A stretch of 33,077 nt of DNA from an uncultured Bacteroidota bacterium (GTDB taxonomy: Bacteria; Bacteroidota; Bacteroidia; Flavobacteriales; Flavobacteriaceae): contig CAIMBK010000051.1 in assembly GCA_903839195.1 (NCBI GenBank), positions 1 through 33,077 on the forward strand. Direction: 5' to 3'. Positions 31,988-33,077 of this stretch are shown piece after piece. Below the pieces are notes generated by a model, which was not told the DNA's origin, did no database searches, and saw nothing but the letters and a program-made list of their open reading frames with translations. Numbering within the stretch: position 1 is the stretch's first letter; every line of letters starts with the position of its first letter. The translations under genes and the position numbers were made by a program.

Positions 31988-33040
31988 ATGTCTTCATTTT
32001 ATAAATTAAACATTAAAGACGTAAAACGCGAAACCAAAGATGCCGTTTCAATCCTTTTTAATGTTCCCGCAGAATTACAATCCAACTACAAATTCGTTGC
32101 TGGACAATACCTCAACTTGAAATTAACCTTGGACGGAGAAGAAATTCGCCGCGCCTATTCCATCTGTTCTTCACCGGAAAGTGGCGAATTAAGAATTGCG
32201 GTGAAAGCAGTAAAAAACGGACTTTTCTCGCAATTTGCAAACGCAAAATTAAAAGCGGGTGACACGTTGGAAGTTGGAAGTCCAGAAGGAAAATTCACCT
32301 TTGAGCCGCAAGCAGATCGTCAAAGAAATTACGCGGCTTTTGCGGCCGGTAGCGGAATTACGCCTGTTTTATCCATTGTTCAAAGTGTTTTGTTGAACGA
32401 GCCGAAAAGCACTTTTGTTTTGGTTTATGGCAATAAAACACCCGAAGAAACTATTTTTCACCAACAATTACACGATTTGCAATCCCAATATGTTGGGCGC
32501 TTTTTTGTGCATTTTTCCTATACGCAAGCCAAAGTTGAAAATGAACTTTTTGGTCGAATTGAAAAATCAACGGTAAATTTTATTTTAAACAACAAACACA
32601 AAGAATTAACTTTTGATAAATTCTATTTGTGTGGGCCCGAGGAAATGATTAACACCGTTTCGGCAGTTTTAAAAGAGCATAATTTTCCCGAAAAAAATAT
32701 AAAGTTTGAACTGTTTTCTAGTTCTTCAACGGAAAATAAAATCCAAGAATCGTTAGGCGGTCATTCGAAAATTACGGTTTTAGTAGACGATGAAGAAACA
32801 ACTTTCGAAATGTCGCAAAAACAAACTATTTTGGAAGCAGCCTTGAAACAAGGAATTGACGCTCCCTATTCTTGCCAAGGTGGAATTTGCAGCAGTTGTT
32901 TGGCGAGAATCACCTCAGGAACGGCCGAAATGAAGAAAAACTCCATTTTAACCGATAGTGAAATCGCCGAGGGATTGGTATTAACATGTCAAGCGCACCC
33001 AACTTCCGAAACGATTTATGTAGATTATGACGATGTGTAA
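31988..33040 (+). CDS. Ferredoxin/FAD-NAD(P)H oxidoreductase with 2Fe-2S domain (PaaE-like)
   Basis: The 350-residue cytoplasmic electron-transfer protein has an FAD-binding domain (about 1-105, RAYSICS), an NAD(P)H domain (about 110-235, GSGITPVLSI and YLCGPEEMI), and a C-terminal plant-type 2Fe-2S ferredoxin domain with cysteines in SCQGGICSSCLARI and LTCQAHP. It passes electrons from NAD(P)H through FAD to the cluster and on to an acceptor. The architecture is that of PaaE and related reductases; no phenylacetate genes are nearby, so the partner is unknown. One candidate acceptor is the acyl-ACP desaturase, which needs a reductant (inference). ATG 31988 is chosen over 31895 because a -7 box lies between them. 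Confidence 0.92.
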   Translation: MSSFYKLNIKDVKRETKDAVSILFNVPAELQSNYKFVAGQYLNLKLTLDGEEIRRAYSICSSPESGELRIAVKAVKNGLFSQFANAKLKAGDTLEVGSPEGKFTFEPQADRQRNYAAFAAGSGITPVLSIVQSVLLNEPKSTFVLVYGNKTPEETIFHQQLHDLQSQYVGRFFVHFSYTQAKVENELFGRIEKSTVNFILNNKHKELTFDKFYLCGPEEMINTVSAVLKEHNFPEKNIKFELFSSSSTENKIQESLGGHSKITVLVDDEETTFEMSQKQTILEAALKQGIDAPYSCQGGICSSCLARITSGTAEMKKNSILTDSEIAEGLVLTCQAHPTSETIYVDYDDV

Positions 33041-33077
33041 ATAATTTAAGAATTCAGATTTTAGGTTTGTAAGAAAA

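Noticed and set aside
1..33077. Defence island, prophage, insertion sequence, integron, tRNA or rRNA
   Set aside because: Nearly all reading frames are conserved core genes. No transposase, integrase, restriction enzyme, phage structural gene or tRNA-like fold was seen.

Overview
The window is chromosomal DNA from a flavobacterium, most likely Flavobacterium or a close relative. This rests on low GC, very A-rich gene leaders without clear Shine-Dalgarno sites, several promoters of the Bacteroidetes type (TTG, about 19 nt, TAnnTTTG), a protein with a type IX secretion (T9SS) sorting domain, the gliding/T9SS lipoprotein SprE (PorW), a large TonB receptor with a carboxypeptidase-like N-terminal domain, and ATP synthase subunit a with the long Bacteroidetes-type N-terminus. 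Nearly all of it is core genome. I see no rRNA, tRNA, CRISPR array, insertion sequence or prophage. No gene-free stretch exceeds 300 bases; the largest (2213-2493) holds only promoter-like sites.

Layout. 1-2212: a partial HD-domain protein, an acyl-ACP desaturase and a PlsC-type acyltransferase (all minus). 2494-4364: a plus-strand pair of secreted proteins, an M23 peptidase lipoprotein and a small orphan. 4571-5575: recA. 5609-10189: a second PlsC, trpS, dprA, an HU-CCDC81/SPOR protein and an acyl-CoA thioesterase. 10219-17213: a minus-strand envelope block (EnvC-like protein, DUF4292 lipoprotein, TPR protein, sugar nucleotidyltransferase, GIY-YIG protein, dUTPase, flippase). 17267-22596: a GNAT acetyltransferase, a T9SS-secreted beta-helix protein and a TonB receptor. 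22779-27856: ATP synthase atpG-A-H-F-E-B (transcribed atpB to atpG). 27972-31779: a four-helix membrane protein, AtpZ, bactofilin and SprE. 31988-33040: a plus-strand ferredoxin-type oxidoreductase.

How the genes work together. The envelope block joins nucleotide-sugar synthesis, glycan flipping, a probable outer-membrane-assembly lipoprotein and an amidase activator. The TonB receptor and the secreted beta-helix protein look like a co-regulated surface pair: 15 of 16 bases are shared upstream of both. The SprE-bactofilin-AtpZ run leads into the F1Fo cluster, which lacks atpD and atpC here and has a near-perfect promoter of its own.

I did not find a clear new multi-gene system. The most novel signals are small non-coding elements: inverted REP-like palindromes with a compensatory base-pair change that bracket the GIY-YIG gene; a structured repeat with a nested palindrome between dut and the flippase; repeats and hairpins in three spacers of the atp operon; and two promoters placed so close to the start codon that the mRNAs may be leaderless. 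Family names are recognised from the protein sequences alone; no database search was possible.
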